Assembly: GCA_963749605.1 (NCBI GenBank)
Contig: CAVVNN010000002.1
Location: forward strand, 930,001 to 994,000
Direction: 5' to 3'
DNA from: CAVVNN01 sp963749605
GTDB lineage: Bacteria; Actinomycetota; Thermoleophilia; Solirubrobacterales; 70-9
Length of the DNA: 64,000 bases
In this document: positions 48,155-55,819 of the stretch, one piece after another
How positions within the stretch are numbered: position 1 is the stretch's first letter
How the letters are laid out: each line of letters begins with the position of its first letter
Translations under genes and position numbers: made by a program
Notes under the pieces: generated by a model
The model's database searches: none
What the model was told of the DNA's origin: nothing
Seen by the model: only the letters and a program-made list of their open reading frames with translations

Positions 48155-48326
48155 GGGATCGCCCCGGCTGTGACACGCCCGGTCCCGACTACGGAGGCGC
48201 TCGACCTCACCGCTGCAGGCTGGATCACACTCGCTTCCGCATGGGATTGAGGAGCGCACCCGCCCGGTCCGCCGACGAGCCGAGCTCGCCCCAAGCGGGA
48301 GTCATGCCCTCTGCCAGTATGGATGC

Positions 48327-48788
48327 GTGACCTCGACCCGGGTGCGGCAGCTGATCGACGCGCCCCGAGAGCGCGTCTACAACGCGCTGCTCGACCCCAC
48401 GGCGATCTCGCGCTGGAAGGTCCCGACCGGGATGACATGCCAGGTGCACGAGTTCGACCCCCGGGAGGGTGGCGCGGTAAGGGTGTCGTTGACGTATGAG
48501 GCGCGGGATCGCGTGGGGAAGACCGAAGGCCGCACCGACACCTACCGTGGCCGGTTCGTCAGGCTCGTGCCCAACGAGCTCGTGGTCGAGGTGGATGAGT
48601 TCGAGACCGACGATCCGGCGTTGCGCGGCGAGATGACGACCACCATCAGCCTCTCGGACGCAAACGGCGGCACCGAACTTGTCGCCGTCCATGACCGGCT
48701 GCCGGAGGGCGTTTCGCCCGCCGACAACGAGGTTGGCTGGCGGGAGGCGCTCGCGCGGCTTACCGCGCTTGTCGAGTCGCCCCGCTGA
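48327..48788 (+). CDS. SRPBCC (AHSA1/START-like) protein
   Basis: 153 residues from GTG 48327. RQLIDAPRERVYNALLDPTA then ISRWKVPTGMTCQVHEFDPR (the PxERVxxAxxDPxxxxxW motif), GGAVRVSLTYEARDRVGKTE and the ending DNEVGWREALARLTALVE are characteristic of the AHSA1 subgroup of START-like helix-grip proteins. They bind hydrophobic ligands; the ligand is unknown. Confidence 0.88.
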   Translation: MTSTRVRQLIDAPRERVYNALLDPTAISRWKVPTGMTCQVHEFDPREGGAVRVSLTYEARDRVGKTEGRTDTYRGRFVRLVPNELVVEVDEFETDDPALRGEMTTTISLSDANGGTELVAVHDRLPEGVSPADNEVGWREALARLTALVESPR

Positions 48789-48865
48789 GCGCCCCATCCC
48801 GGGCGCCGGCGGGGGCTGCTCAGCGCCCGGGGTGAACGGCTCGCGTCGGCGGATAGACGCCGCCG

Positions 48866-49612
48866 TCAAAGAGCCTGCGCGCTCCCAGGCGTCCCGGCAG
48901 CGACACCCACATGGGCGGCTCGAATGATGCCCAGGCAGGTGTAGTTGCCCGGAGGGAGCGGTCTCAGCCGCATCACCATCAGCAGTCGCCTGCCGAGCTG
49001 GTGGAAGACCGGCTTCATCGCCCGGGCATTCTGGCTTTTGCCGCTCGCGCATTCTCCGGGGCCAAGGTTGATCAGGATCCGCTTTGTGCTCGGCCCGAGA
49101 GCCGGCTGGTGGCGGGCAAGCGTCCAGGTGATGGCGGCGCGCCCCCGCACGATCGACGTTGGTTCGCATCTGCTGCTGTAGCTGGCAAAGGACCAGCTCC
49201 CCTTGGATTCTTCGAGAGTGAGGCTTTCCACGCCGGGAAGGCGGCCGTGGCCGTAGACGACGACTCCGGGGCCTTTGGCCAGCAGCCTCCAGTTGTGCTT
49301 CGGCAAGGTGGGGAAGCCGTGCTGCCATTCGATGATCGTCTTGCGCAGGCCTTCTTCTGCCGGCCCCGGCCCAAGCTCTGCTTCCGTCGGCCCGGAGAAG
49401 ACGCTGACGGGATCGAACGTAGAACCCCATTCACAGGTCGTCGGGTACGGCCAGGATGGCCATTCCGCCACCGCCGGGTCGGGTCCTCGAGGCCTCTCAG
49501 ATGCAGCGAAGACGCTCGATGCGAGCATCAGGGCGCCCGCCACGCTCACCAGCAGCCCGAGGCCCCCGAGGACGAACGGCTCCCACCTGACCCCCCTTGC
49601 AGCAGGCGACAT
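48866..49612 (-). CDS. single-pass membrane protein with large extracytoplasmic domain
   Basis: 248 residues from ATG 49612 (MSPAARGVRWEPFVLGGLGL); the frame is open to 49738 but that part overlaps the neighbouring start. One helix (FVLGGLGLLVSVAGALMLAS), then an exterior domain with three Cys (TTCEWGSTFD, SRCEPTS, GECASGKS) plus one in NYTCLGI. Repeated short motifs RLLAKGPGVVVYGHGRLPG and KRILINLGPGECASG suggest an all-beta sandwich. No family recognised. It diverges from the secreted protein at 49738. Confidence 0.6.
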   Translation of the reverse strand: MSPAARGVRWEPFVLGGLGLLVSVAGALMLASSVFAASERPRGPDPAVAEWPSWPYPTTCEWGSTFDPVSVFSGPTEAELGPGPAEEGLRKTIIEWQHGFPTLPKHNWRLLAKGPGVVVYGHGRLPGVESLTLEESKGSWSFASYSSRCEPTSIVRGRAAITWTLARHQPALGPSTKRILINLGPGECASGKSQNARAMKPVFHQLGRRLLMVMRLRPLPPGNYTCLGIIRAAHVGVAAGTPGSAQAL

Positions 49613-49737
49613 CGGCTGCAGGTTACCGCCGTTCCCGTCGGCAACCGCGTCCCATCGGAGGCCTGCTATTCGGTCAGCGGCGACAATCCACTCGCCTTGC
49701 GGGCGTCCTCCGTCAATGGCATAGGGTTTGGCGACCA

Positions 49738-50673
49738 ATGGGTCGACGCTGGACCATCTGCGTGGGGCTCGTCAGCCTGGCTTGCGGGGCCTTTCCGGCC
49801 ACGGTGGCGGCTGCGGGCTCTACCGTCGTTGCCACCTTTCACTCCGATGCGGTCGAAGCCGGCTTCAGACTGCACGGGAGCCACGGCTACTCGATCTCGG
49901 TCGTCGCCTATTCGCAAGGGGAAGGTCACAGAGGCACGATCGAGTTCACCGCCAGCCGCCATCATGAGCGCGCTTACTATCGGGCTCCTGCGAGCGTTAC
50001 GGCCGATGCGATCCGAGCCGATCTGGGACGCATCGGGAGGGTGGACGTCGTCCGCCGCCCGTCGGGTCGCGAGAAGAAGGTCCACCTGAAGTGCTTCGGC
50101 GATACGCAGACCTACGAACCGGGCACCTACGAAGGGGCTATCGAATTCAACGGGGAGGAGGGCTATACGCGGGCGAGAGAGCATCGCGTAGCCCAGCTGC
50201 CCGCCTTGCTCCTGTTCGCGGGCCGTGGCCCTTGTCACGGCGGTGGCTACGGAGAAGCCTTTGGGCCTGGCGAGCCCGGCGCCAGACTCCGCGGTGTCTC
50301 CTTCGCCCACGGCCGAAATCTCTCCTTTCAGGTGAACAAGAACAGCCTCCGGGCAAAGACGGTGTTCACGGCCTCGCTGAAGGAGCGCCGCGGCGGAATT
50401 TGGATCGACAGGGAACTGGCCGGGGTGGCGCCCCCGAACGCCTTCCGCTTCGATCCGCATCTGCGGACCGCCACCCTGAGCCCACGGGCTCCCTTTTCCG
50501 GCTCGGCTTCGCTCAGTCGCAGTGGGAACTCGGCTTCGCCGATCTGGAAAGGCGACCTGAGGCTTGCCTTCCCGGGTCGGGACGTGGCGCTCGCGGGTCC
50601 CGGTGTGCATGTGAGCATTGGTCATGCACGGTTCACCCGGAGTAATAGTGCAAACGTGGGAATCGGCTTCTAG
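49738..50673 (+). CDS. secreted beta-rich hypothetical protein
   Basis: 311 residues from ATG 49738. Signal peptide GRRWTICVGLVSLACGAFPA, cut near AAA. The mature protein shows FHSDAVEAGFRLHGSHGYSI, then GTIEFTASRHHERAYYRAPA, VKF-like KKVHLKCFGDTQTYEPGTYE and EAFGPGEPGARLRGVSFAHG, a series of strands without helices. The pattern HGSHGYSI..V with a later CFGD is found in a family of actinobacterial surface proteins of unknown role. It shares a divergent promoter region with the membrane protein at 48866-49612. Confidence 0.65.
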   Translation: MGRRWTICVGLVSLACGAFPATVAAAGSTVVATFHSDAVEAGFRLHGSHGYSISVVAYSQGEGHRGTIEFTASRHHERAYYRAPASVTADAIRADLGRIGRVDVVRRPSGREKKVHLKCFGDTQTYEPGTYEGAIEFNGEEGYTRAREHRVAQLPALLLFAGRGPCHGGGYGEAFGPGEPGARLRGVSFAHGRNLSFQVNKNSLRAKTVFTASLKERRGGIWIDRELAGVAPPNAFRFDPHLRTATLSPRAPFSGSASLSRSGNSASPIWKGDLRLAFPGRDVALAGPGVHVSIGHARFTRSNSANVGIGF

Positions 50674-50675
50674 CT

Positions 50676-50810
50676 TCAGCTGACTTTGCCGGGGCTGGCC
50701 TGCTGCGCCATGAGGTCGGTCGGGGAGAGGATCGGGGCTTTGTCGGCGAGGTCGAGGAGGTGGGTGTCGCCGGAGACGAGGACGCTGGGGTCAAGAACGG
50801 CCCGTCGCAC
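50676..50810 (-). pseudogene. PIN-domain toxin with internal deletion
   Basis: GTG 50810 to TGA 50676 encodes only 44 residues: RRAVLDPSVLVSGDTHLLDL followed by ADKAPILSPTDLMAQQASPG. The first 12 match the start of PIN toxins (VLDxxVLVS, first catalytic Asp) and the rest match their end (GDTHLLDL..API.SP..F). About 90 residues with the remaining acidic site are missing, and the frame is kept. The start overlaps the RHH antitoxin by 20 bases, the normal toxin-antitoxin layout. The toxin cannot be catalytically complete. Confidence 0.75.
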
Positions 50811-51039
50811 GCTTCTCCTCGCGGATGGCGTGGAGCTCGGCGTCGGCGAGCGCCATCCCCTCCCCCTCCGATGCGGGCCGCACCCGCGCCCAGATCTGCT
50901 GGAGGTCGTCGAGGCCGAGGTCGCGTCGCAGCGACTCCTCGATCACCTGCGAGTCGCGCTTGCCGGTCCGCGCTGCCTTGATCTTGACTGCGCGGAAGAC
51001 ATCCTCGTCGAGGGTGACGGTCGTGCGCGTCTTTGACAT
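50791..51039 (-). CDS. ribbon-helix-helix antitoxin (CopG/VapB-like)
   Basis: 82 residues from ATG 51039. KTRTTVTLDEDVFRAVKIKA then ARTGKRDSQVIEESLRRDLG is a clear RHH DNA-binding domain, followed by an acidic tail (LQQIWARVRPASEGEGMALA) that would bind a PIN toxin. The partner is the deleted PIN remnant downstream, so this antitoxin is an orphan. Direct-repeat CATCATGACATCGTGATG just upstream (51044-51062) is a likely operator for it. Confidence 0.82.
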   Translation of the reverse strand: MSKTRTTVTLDEDVFRAVKIKAARTGKRDSQVIEESLRRDLGLDDLQQIWARVRPASEGEGMALADAELHAIREEKRATGRS

Positions 51040-51043
51040 AAAA

Positions 51044-51062
51044 GCATCATGACATCGTGATG
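51044..51062. promoter_or_regulatory. inverted repeat upstream of the RHH antitoxin
   Basis: CATCATGACATCGTGATG: CATCA and TGATG arms (with ATGACATCGT centre) directly before the antitoxin ATG, where an RHH autoregulator normally binds. Confidence 0.5.
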
Positions 51063-51085
51063 TAGCTCTCTTTCATCGGCGCTCG

Positions 51086-51814
51086 CTATCCCCAGCCCTG
51101 GGCTGAGGAAGGCATGGGGGAAGGCTCCGGAGCGTCGGCGCCCATCCGCGTACGTAACCGTGACCTGGATCTGCGCGTAGACGGGCGGGTAGCCTGCCCA
51201 GATACCGTTGTTGCGCCCGGTCTGCCGGACGTAGAGCGGGTACTGCCCCTCCTCATCAGTCCGGCGTTCGCCAGAGAGCCCACCCAGTCCTTGCCTCGGA
51301 CCCCGTTGTGTAGACCGGGGGTCGTGAGGGGAATGCGCCGGCCGGCGATCGCGGCTGAGGCGGCAACCGCCTCCTCCCTCAATACGACGTCGATCCCGAT
51401 CCTGTCGCAGCGGATCGAGTGCGCCTCCCGGCAGCGGACCCCAATGTAGGGGCCGTAGCTGACGGCGAGCCGACGGAACGCCCTCCCCGCGGGACGGCCG
51501 AATCGCAGTGCTTCCGACGCAGCGACCATCTCCGGTACATACCGGCTTCCCCCGCACCGACTCCCGAGCGGGGCTGCCAACAGGTTCAGCGCCTGGGCGG
51601 CGAACTGCTGCCCACCTCGGCGGCGGTAGACCTGGACGAGACTCGCCAGCTCGCCGTCGTCGAGCGCGTTCCTCAACTTCGACTGAAGGCACTCCTCGAA
51701 TCGGGAAGCACCCGGCGGGTGCCGATCACGCCGCGCCTCGCAGAATCGCGCCGCCACTCGCCGTCCTACGGCTGACCGGGGGTGAGGTGATCGGCGGCTG
51801 CGAATGATCCACAC
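51086..51814 (-). CDS. hypothetical protein with one frameshift
   Basis: The frame from 51814 gives sensible protein in the middle (RFEECLQSKLRNALDDGELA, QALNLLAAPLGSRCGGSRYV, GRRIPLTTPGLHNGVRGKDW) and then degenerates after WVGSL. In the next frame the reading continues as GERRTDEEGQYPLYVRQTGR then VYAQIQVTVTYADGRRRSGA and FPHAFLSPGLG. One base missing near 51283 (GTGGG-CTCTC) explains it. In the second frame the stop is at 50943, overlapping the antitoxin gene, so the true end is uncertain. The start is also uncertain: no ATG lies after the preceding gene's stop. Probably exported or membrane-peripheral; no family recognised. Confidence 0.45.
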   Translation of the reverse strand: MWIIRSRRSPHPRSAVGRRVAARFCEARRDRHPPGASRFEECLQSKLRNALDDGELASLVQVYRRRGGQQFAAQALNLLAAPLGSRCGGSRYVPEMVAASEALRFGRPAGRAFRRLAVSYGPYIGVRCREAHSIRCDRIGIDVVLREEAVAASAAIAGRRIPLTTPGLHNGVRGKDWVGSLANAGLMRRGSTRSTSGRPGATTVSGQATRPSTRRSRSRLRTRMGADAPEPSPMPSSAQGWG

Positions 51815-52362
51815 GAAGGCTGTCCATCAGCTGCTCGATCTGACGACGCACCCCAGCGCTGGGGCCGGTGGGGGCGCTCCACACCCGGAGCTGGAAGACC
51901 CGTCCGCCCATGCGGAAGAAGACGTTGTAGGCCTCGCCGCACTCATAGCTTTGCAGCCGCCCAAGGTGGAAGGGCTTGCGCAGCGTCGGGTATCGCTTGA
52001 GCTGCTCCGGGCTGACCTGGCTCACGGCGCCGGCGCCACGACGCTTGACCCCGCTGTCTCGAAGGATCTGCAGGAGGGCGCCGCCCGCCGGAATCTGGCG
52101 CACGATCCGGTGCGGGTCACAGATCGTTCGCACCGCTCCCCGGACCCTGAATGACGCCACCTCCAGCGGGACGTCGGCGCCCGGCAGGCCAGCCAGGCGG
52201 ACTCGCTGCCAGCCAGACGGGATCGTGACCGCGAGGCCGCCGCGGCTGCTGCGGTGCCCTTCGGAGTCAGCGGCGCCTGACGAGCATCCGGCTGCGGTGA
52301 AGGCCAGTCGCAGCGCAGGCAAGCGCGGCGCTCGCGAGTGTGGGAAGCCTGAGGAGGTTCAC
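51726..52362 (-). CDS. lipoprotein of unknown function (probable frameshift in signal peptide)
   Basis: The long frame ends at 51726 and is sensible from LRLAFTAAGCSSGAADS onward: LAVTIPSGWQRVRLAGLPGA, VRTICDPHRIVRQIPAGGAL, FHLGRLQSYECGEAYNVFFR and GVRRQIEQLMDSLRVDHSQP. Its own start would be TTG 52322 with a short signal. A better signal peptide begins in another frame at GTG 52362 (NLLRLPTLASAALAC). A single-base loss near 52315 would join it to CALRLAFTAAGC. The IPxGW and later GGRVFQLRVW pattern is found in small actinobacterial lipoproteins. The C terminus overlaps the next minus-strand frame. Confidence 0.55.
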
Positions 52363-52410
52363 TGATGCTCATACGCTGGAGACGCCCCGGCAGGTCCCTG
52401 CGGCTGCCGA

Positions 52411-53592
52411 CTACCGTGAGCAGCACCAGCCGTGGATCTGCGGAAAGGCGCCCTGGCCCGCCCCCATCTCGCCCGGAGCGAACTGACTCGAGACGTTGGA
52501 GATCGCCTTGACCCTGCCGGGCCGGCTGGGGTTGAGGAAGAGCCACTGGTCGGCGCTGCGCCAGGCGAGCAGCAGCCAGCTGCCGTCGGGTGACCATTCG
52601 AGGTCGGAGAAGCGCCCGGGCCCGGAGAAGACGGTTCGCGGCGCTGCTCCTGGGCCGGCGACCAGCAGGCTGCTGCCCCTACCCCTGTTCAGGATCAGGG
52701 CGACGCGTTCGCCGGAGGGCGCGAGGCGGGCAGCGACGATTCGCGTTCCGGCGGGAGGCGACCAACGCCAGCGAATCGCGCCGCTGCGGCCACGCAGCTC
52801 GAGAGCACCCGGCTCGGTAACCAGGAGAGCGCGCCCGTCGTTCGACCACTGAAGCGAGAGCGGCAGAGGACCGGGTCGGGACTCGAAGACCACCCTGCCG
52901 CTGTCGGCTCGCACCGCCTCGACGGCCCCGTCCGGCTTGACGAAGGCGAGGACGTAGCGGGGGCCTGGCATCCAGGCGGGTGCCACCGGGGCGACACGCG
53001 GCTCGAGCAGCCGATCGCCGGTGCCGTCGCCGTCGACGACACGCAGCGAGCTCCCACTCAGGTAGGCGAGGCGGAAGCCGTCGGGGCCGTTCCAGCTGGG
53101 CAGTCTCACCGGCCCTTGGCGCTCGAGCGTCCAGCGAACTGTCCCAGCCGGGTCGACGGTGGCGAGTTCGTGGCGCGAGGTGGCGGCGACATACAGACCG
53201 TGGGGGGACCAGGTCGCTCCCGTATAGGCGCCGAGCAGCCGCTTGGAGCCGTCGGCATGGACGATCCACGGTCCCTCCGCCGACTGGACCAGGAGAGAAC
53301 CACGCGTGGGCAGGGAGGTGAGCGCGGGCTTCGCGTGCTCGACCCCTGGGCTGACGGCATCGGCAACCCAGTGGCGAACGGTGGCGCCGGCGGGGCTGAC
53401 GACGACCGCCACGAGTCCGAGCGCCAGCGCCACCTGCAGGCCCAGGCGACGCGAGCGGCGCGAGGGCTGGGCCTTCGGGCCTTCCGCGTGGGCCGCACGG
53501 ATGAGGCGCCACGCTCGCTCGCTCGCCTCGCTCTCCTCGGGCGCCCTCACCCGGCCAAGCGCCTCGCGGACGGCTCGCTCGGTGTCCTTCAT
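52411..53592 (-). CDS. membrane-anchored beta-propeller protein, probable anti-sigma partner
   Basis: 393 residues from ATG 53592, overlapping the stop of the ECF sigma gene (ATGA). A cytoplasmic N-terminal helix region (KDTERAVREALGRVRAPEES...ERAWRLIRAA) precedes one membrane helix (LGLQVALALGLVAVVVSPAG). Outside, repeated PD40-type strands follow (GATWSPHGLYVAATSRHELA, LQWSNDGRALLVTEPGALEL, FSDLEWSPDGSWLLLAWRSA), ending IHGWCCSR. The N-terminal segment resembles the short sigma-binding heads of anti-sigma factors, and genetic coupling to the sigma factor supports that role. A zinc-binding ZAS motif is not present. Confidence 0.72.
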   Translation of the reverse strand: MKDTERAVREALGRVRAPEESEASERAWRLIRAAHAEGPKAQPSRRSRRLGLQVALALGLVAVVVSPAGATVRHWVADAVSPGVEHAKPALTSLPTRGSLLVQSAEGPWIVHADGSKRLLGAYTGATWSPHGLYVAATSRHELATVDPAGTVRWTLERQGPVRLPSWNGPDGFRLAYLSGSSLRVVDGDGTGDRLLEPRVAPVAPAWMPGPRYVLAFVKPDGAVEAVRADSGRVVFESRPGPLPLSLQWSNDGRALLVTEPGALELRGRSGAIRWRWSPPAGTRIVAARLAPSGERVALILNRGRGSSLLVAGPGAAPRTVFSGPGRFSDLEWSPDGSWLLLAWRSADQWLFLNPSRPGRVKAISNVSSQFAPGEMGAGQGAFPQIHGWCCSR

Positions 53593-54140
53593 CCGCTCTC
53601 CTCCCCGAGCTCGGCGGCGAGGCGGTCGAGCCCGCGCCGGATTCGCGAGTTGACTGTGCCGCGGGGAAGGTCGAGCATCCGCGCGATCTCTCCCGGGGTG
53701 TAGTCGAGCAGGTAGCGCAGGACGATCACGGCGCGGTGTTCGGGGGGGAGGTCGGCAAGCGCGGACAGCATCTCGCCGCCGAGCTGGGGCACCTCCTCGG
53801 CCACCGCATCGGCCGGCGCGATTTCGTCGCCGACCTCGCGCCGCAGCGCTCGCGCCCTGGTGTGGTCGATCGCTCGGTTGACGACGATCCGGTGCAGCCA
53901 GGGGCGAAAGGGCCGGCGGCGATCGAAGCCATCGAGGGCGCGGATCGCGGCGAGGAAGGCTTCCTGGGCGATGTCCTCGGCAGCCTGTGGATCGCGGACG
54001 ACCAGGTAGGCAGCACGATGCGCCTGTCGCCAGTGGCGCCTGAAGAGGGCCTCGAGCGCCTCTTCCGAGCCGCCTTGAGCGGCCCTGACGAGCGCCGACT
54101 CGCTGCGACGATCTTCACCGCCCCCCTGCGCAGGCTTCAT
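53589..54140 (-). CDS. ECF-type RNA polymerase sigma factor
   Basis: Start at ATG 54140 (MKPAQGGGEDRRSESALVRA); ATG 54185 is an upstream option that overlaps the operator-like palindrome. Sigma region 2 is LEALFRRHWRQAHRAAYLVV with RDPQAAEDIAQEAFLAAIRA and FRPWLHRIVVNRAIDHTRAR. Region 4 is LPPEHRAVIVLRYLLDYTPG then EIARMLDLPRGTVNSRIRRG. No region 3, so group 4 (ECF). About 183 residues. It is coupled to the beta-propeller protein downstream and diverges from a lipoprotein gene at 54266 that could be its target. Confidence 0.88.
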   Translation of the reverse strand: MKPAQGGGEDRRSESALVRAAQGGSEEALEALFRRHWRQAHRAAYLVVRDPQAAEDIAQEAFLAAIRALDGFDRRRPFRPWLHRIVVNRAIDHTRARALRREVGDEIAPADAVAEEVPQLGGEMLSALADLPPEHRAVIVLRYLLDYTPGEIARMLDLPRGTVNSRIRRGLDRLAAELGEESG

Positions 54141-54186
54141 CGCACCAGCCTGCATCGGGTTGGCGATCCAGTCAACCGTGGCCACA

Positions 54187-54199
54187 TACGTGTTACGTA
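54187..54199. promoter_or_regulatory. palindrome TACGTGTTACGTA between sigma and lipoprotein genes
   Basis: Perfect inverted repeat TACGT-GTT-ACGTA located 47 bases upstream of the sigma ATG and 67 bases upstream of the lipoprotein ATG, a natural operator position for both. Confidence 0.4.
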
Positions 54200-54212
54200 C
54201 GGCGGCGGTCCA

Positions 54213-54238
54213 GAGGTCCCTGGGCCCCGAGGGACCTC
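54213..54238 (+). terminator. 9-bp hairpin in the divergent region
   Basis: GAGGTCCCT (54213-54221) pairs with AGGGACCTC (54230-54238) across GGGCCCCG, 28 bases before the lipoprotein start. No T-run follows, so it may be leader structure rather than a terminator. Confidence 0.4.
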
Positions 54239-54265
54239 CACCGTCCTCCGATCCGTATTGGTGGC

Positions 54266-54799
54266 ATGAAGCTGATTGCCGCGACGATCGGTGTCCTGGC
54301 CCTCTGCTTGGCGGGGTGCGGTGGCGCCGGAAGCTCTGGGAGCGTCGAATCGGGCAGCGCGGGGTCTGAGTTCCACGGCTCGGGCTCGGCGACGGTGACC
54401 TGCGATAGCGGTGGCCCCTTTATCGGCAGCGGCAAACCCGGATGGCGCCGGCTCTCGGCCCACGCGGGGCCGTTCGGCCTCTCGGGCGCCGGTCGCGAAT
54501 TCCGCCGCATCCCGAGGCGAGAGCGCGACGGCCTGCTCCACACCGAGCTGCCGGCGATCGTCGAAGGCCATCGGGCCGTGACGCTGTGGGTTCCGTCCGG
54601 TGAGCGCAAGCGGGTCGGGATCGAGGTAGTCGCCGGTGATCACCGCTACGCGCGGGTGAGTTTCGTGCCCTGCGAAGACAAGCCCCGAACCATCTGGCCG
54701 ACCGGCCTCGCGCTTCTGAATCGCTCGCCGGTGACCCTTCGCGTTCGCGTGGGAGCCTGGGTCGGAGCACTCAAGGTCGGGCGCGTGCAGAGCCGCTAG
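54266..54799 (+). CDS. lipoprotein of unknown function
   Basis: 177 residues from ATG 54266. Signal MKLIAATIGVLALCLAGCGG with lipobox LAGC, then a Gly/Ser linker (GAGSSGSVESGSAGSEFHGS). A beta domain follows with ATVTCDSGGPFIGSGKPGWR, LLHTELPAIVEGHRAVTLWV and RVSFVPCEDKPRTIWPTGLA. The two later Cys could form a disulphide. Possibly regulated by the divergent ECF sigma factor. Confidence 0.72.
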   Translation: MKLIAATIGVLALCLAGCGGAGSSGSVESGSAGSEFHGSGSATVTCDSGGPFIGSGKPGWRRLSAHAGPFGLSGAGREFRRIPRRERDGLLHTELPAIVEGHRAVTLWVPSGERKRVGIEVVAGDHRYARVSFVPCEDKPRTIWPTGLALLNRSPVTLRVRVGAWVGALKVGRVQSR

Positions 54800-55207
54800 G
54801 CAGAGCCCGCTCCGGGCGGCCCTTGCTCGCTCATCGACCAGCTGCGCGAGGCACCGAAGCCCAGCCGATCACCCGGGGCGGGAATTCGCAGGTGGGCCAT
54901 CGACACGTCCCTGGAAGACCCGGGTGGGCCCGCTGACGTCCAGCGCGATCGTGGCGAGCTGTGCTCGTAGCCTTGGCGCGAGTATTGCGAGACGGCCAAC
55001 CGAGTGCCGGCAGGCGAGAAGAAGGGGTGAACACCAAGCGAACCGATTGGTGGCTTCTCCTCCGTCATTATGTTCTGACCAATCGCTGCCTCTTGGAGTC
55101 CGCTGCGTCGCCTCACGGCATGGCCGGCACAATGCCGTGCTCAAAGACCTCGCAGCTAGGATCCCGCCATGGCCGGCACGATGACAGCCAGATGAGCTTG
55201 GAACGAA
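54800..55207. other. 408-base gap with a repeat and a beta-propeller remnant
   Basis: It begins with the repeat shared with 32 kb (54809-54860). On the minus strand around 54950-55040 one frame reads VHPFFSPAGTRLAVSQYSRQ, a single PD40 'FSPxGxRLAV' repeat without start, neighbours or continuation, so a decayed piece of a propeller gene is likely. Nothing else is visible. Confidence 0.45.
54809..54860 (+). repeat. second copy of the 50-base sequence at 32009-32058
   Basis: GCTCCGGGCGGCCCTTGCTC then GCTCATCGACCAGCTGCGCG and AGGCACCGAAGC; substitutions relative to the 32-kb copy are mostly C/T and G/A. Lies 10 bases after a lipoprotein stop. Confidence 0.6.
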
Positions 55208-55819
55208 GTGGCTGCAGCTGAACTCTCAGAGGCGATCGTCAGAAGCGAGCTGCGTAAGTGGCTTCCCCAAACCGCCGGTGTTGAGACGATCGAGGAGTTC
55301 TGGGTGCCGCGATCAAATGAGCGCGCAGACCTAGCCTTGGTGGGAACTTCACTCGAGGGCTTTGAGATCAAGACCGCTCGAGACACCCTGCAGCGGTTGC
55401 CCCGGCAGATCGCTGCCTACGGCCGTATCTTCGACCGCTGTACCGCGGTCCTCGCCGAGCGCCACCTAGAGGACTCAACCGCGATCCTGCCGGAATGGTG
55501 GGGCCTCATCGTCATTGCGGAAAGCCCAGACAGATCAATCTTGGAGCAACTTCGCGAGCCAGGGCAGAATCCCGAGCTCGATGGCGAGACGCTGGTCAGG
55601 TTGCTCTGGAAGGAGGAGACACGCCTGGCGCTGGAAGAGCTGACCGCTCCGGTCGAACCAAGAGCAACCCGACATGCTCTCTGGCACCAGCTCCTTGAGG
55701 TGGCAAGCCCGGATCAGCTGCGCGACGCGGTGCGCCGCGCACTGATCGGTCGCGACGCCTCCTTGGCACGTATGCCTAGCAACCGCTTCGAAATCAAACG
55801 GCTTCCAGCTGATCGCTGA
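55208..55819 (+). CDS. sce7726-family protein (PD-(D/E)XK-like)
   Basis: 203 residues from GTG 55208. ELSEAIVRSELRKWLPQTAG then EFWVPRSNERADLALVGTSL and EGFEIKTARDTLQRLPRQIA contain the nuclease-like set R-A-D-L and E-I-K on neighbouring strands. YGRIFDRCTAVLAERHLEDS continues the fold. This matches the sce7726 family, typically encoded beside a T4 beta-like or sce7725 gene in accessory DNA. Its stop overlaps the convergent beta-family gene by 26 bases. A defence role is inferred from the company it keeps. Confidence 0.78.
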   Translation: MAAAELSEAIVRSELRKWLPQTAGVETIEEFWVPRSNERADLALVGTSLEGFEIKTARDTLQRLPRQIAAYGRIFDRCTAVLAERHLEDSTAILPEWWGLIVIAESPDRSILEQLREPGQNPELDGETLVRLLWKEETRLALEELTAPVEPRATRHALWHQLLEVASPDQLRDAVRRALIGRDASLARMPSNRFEIKRLPADR

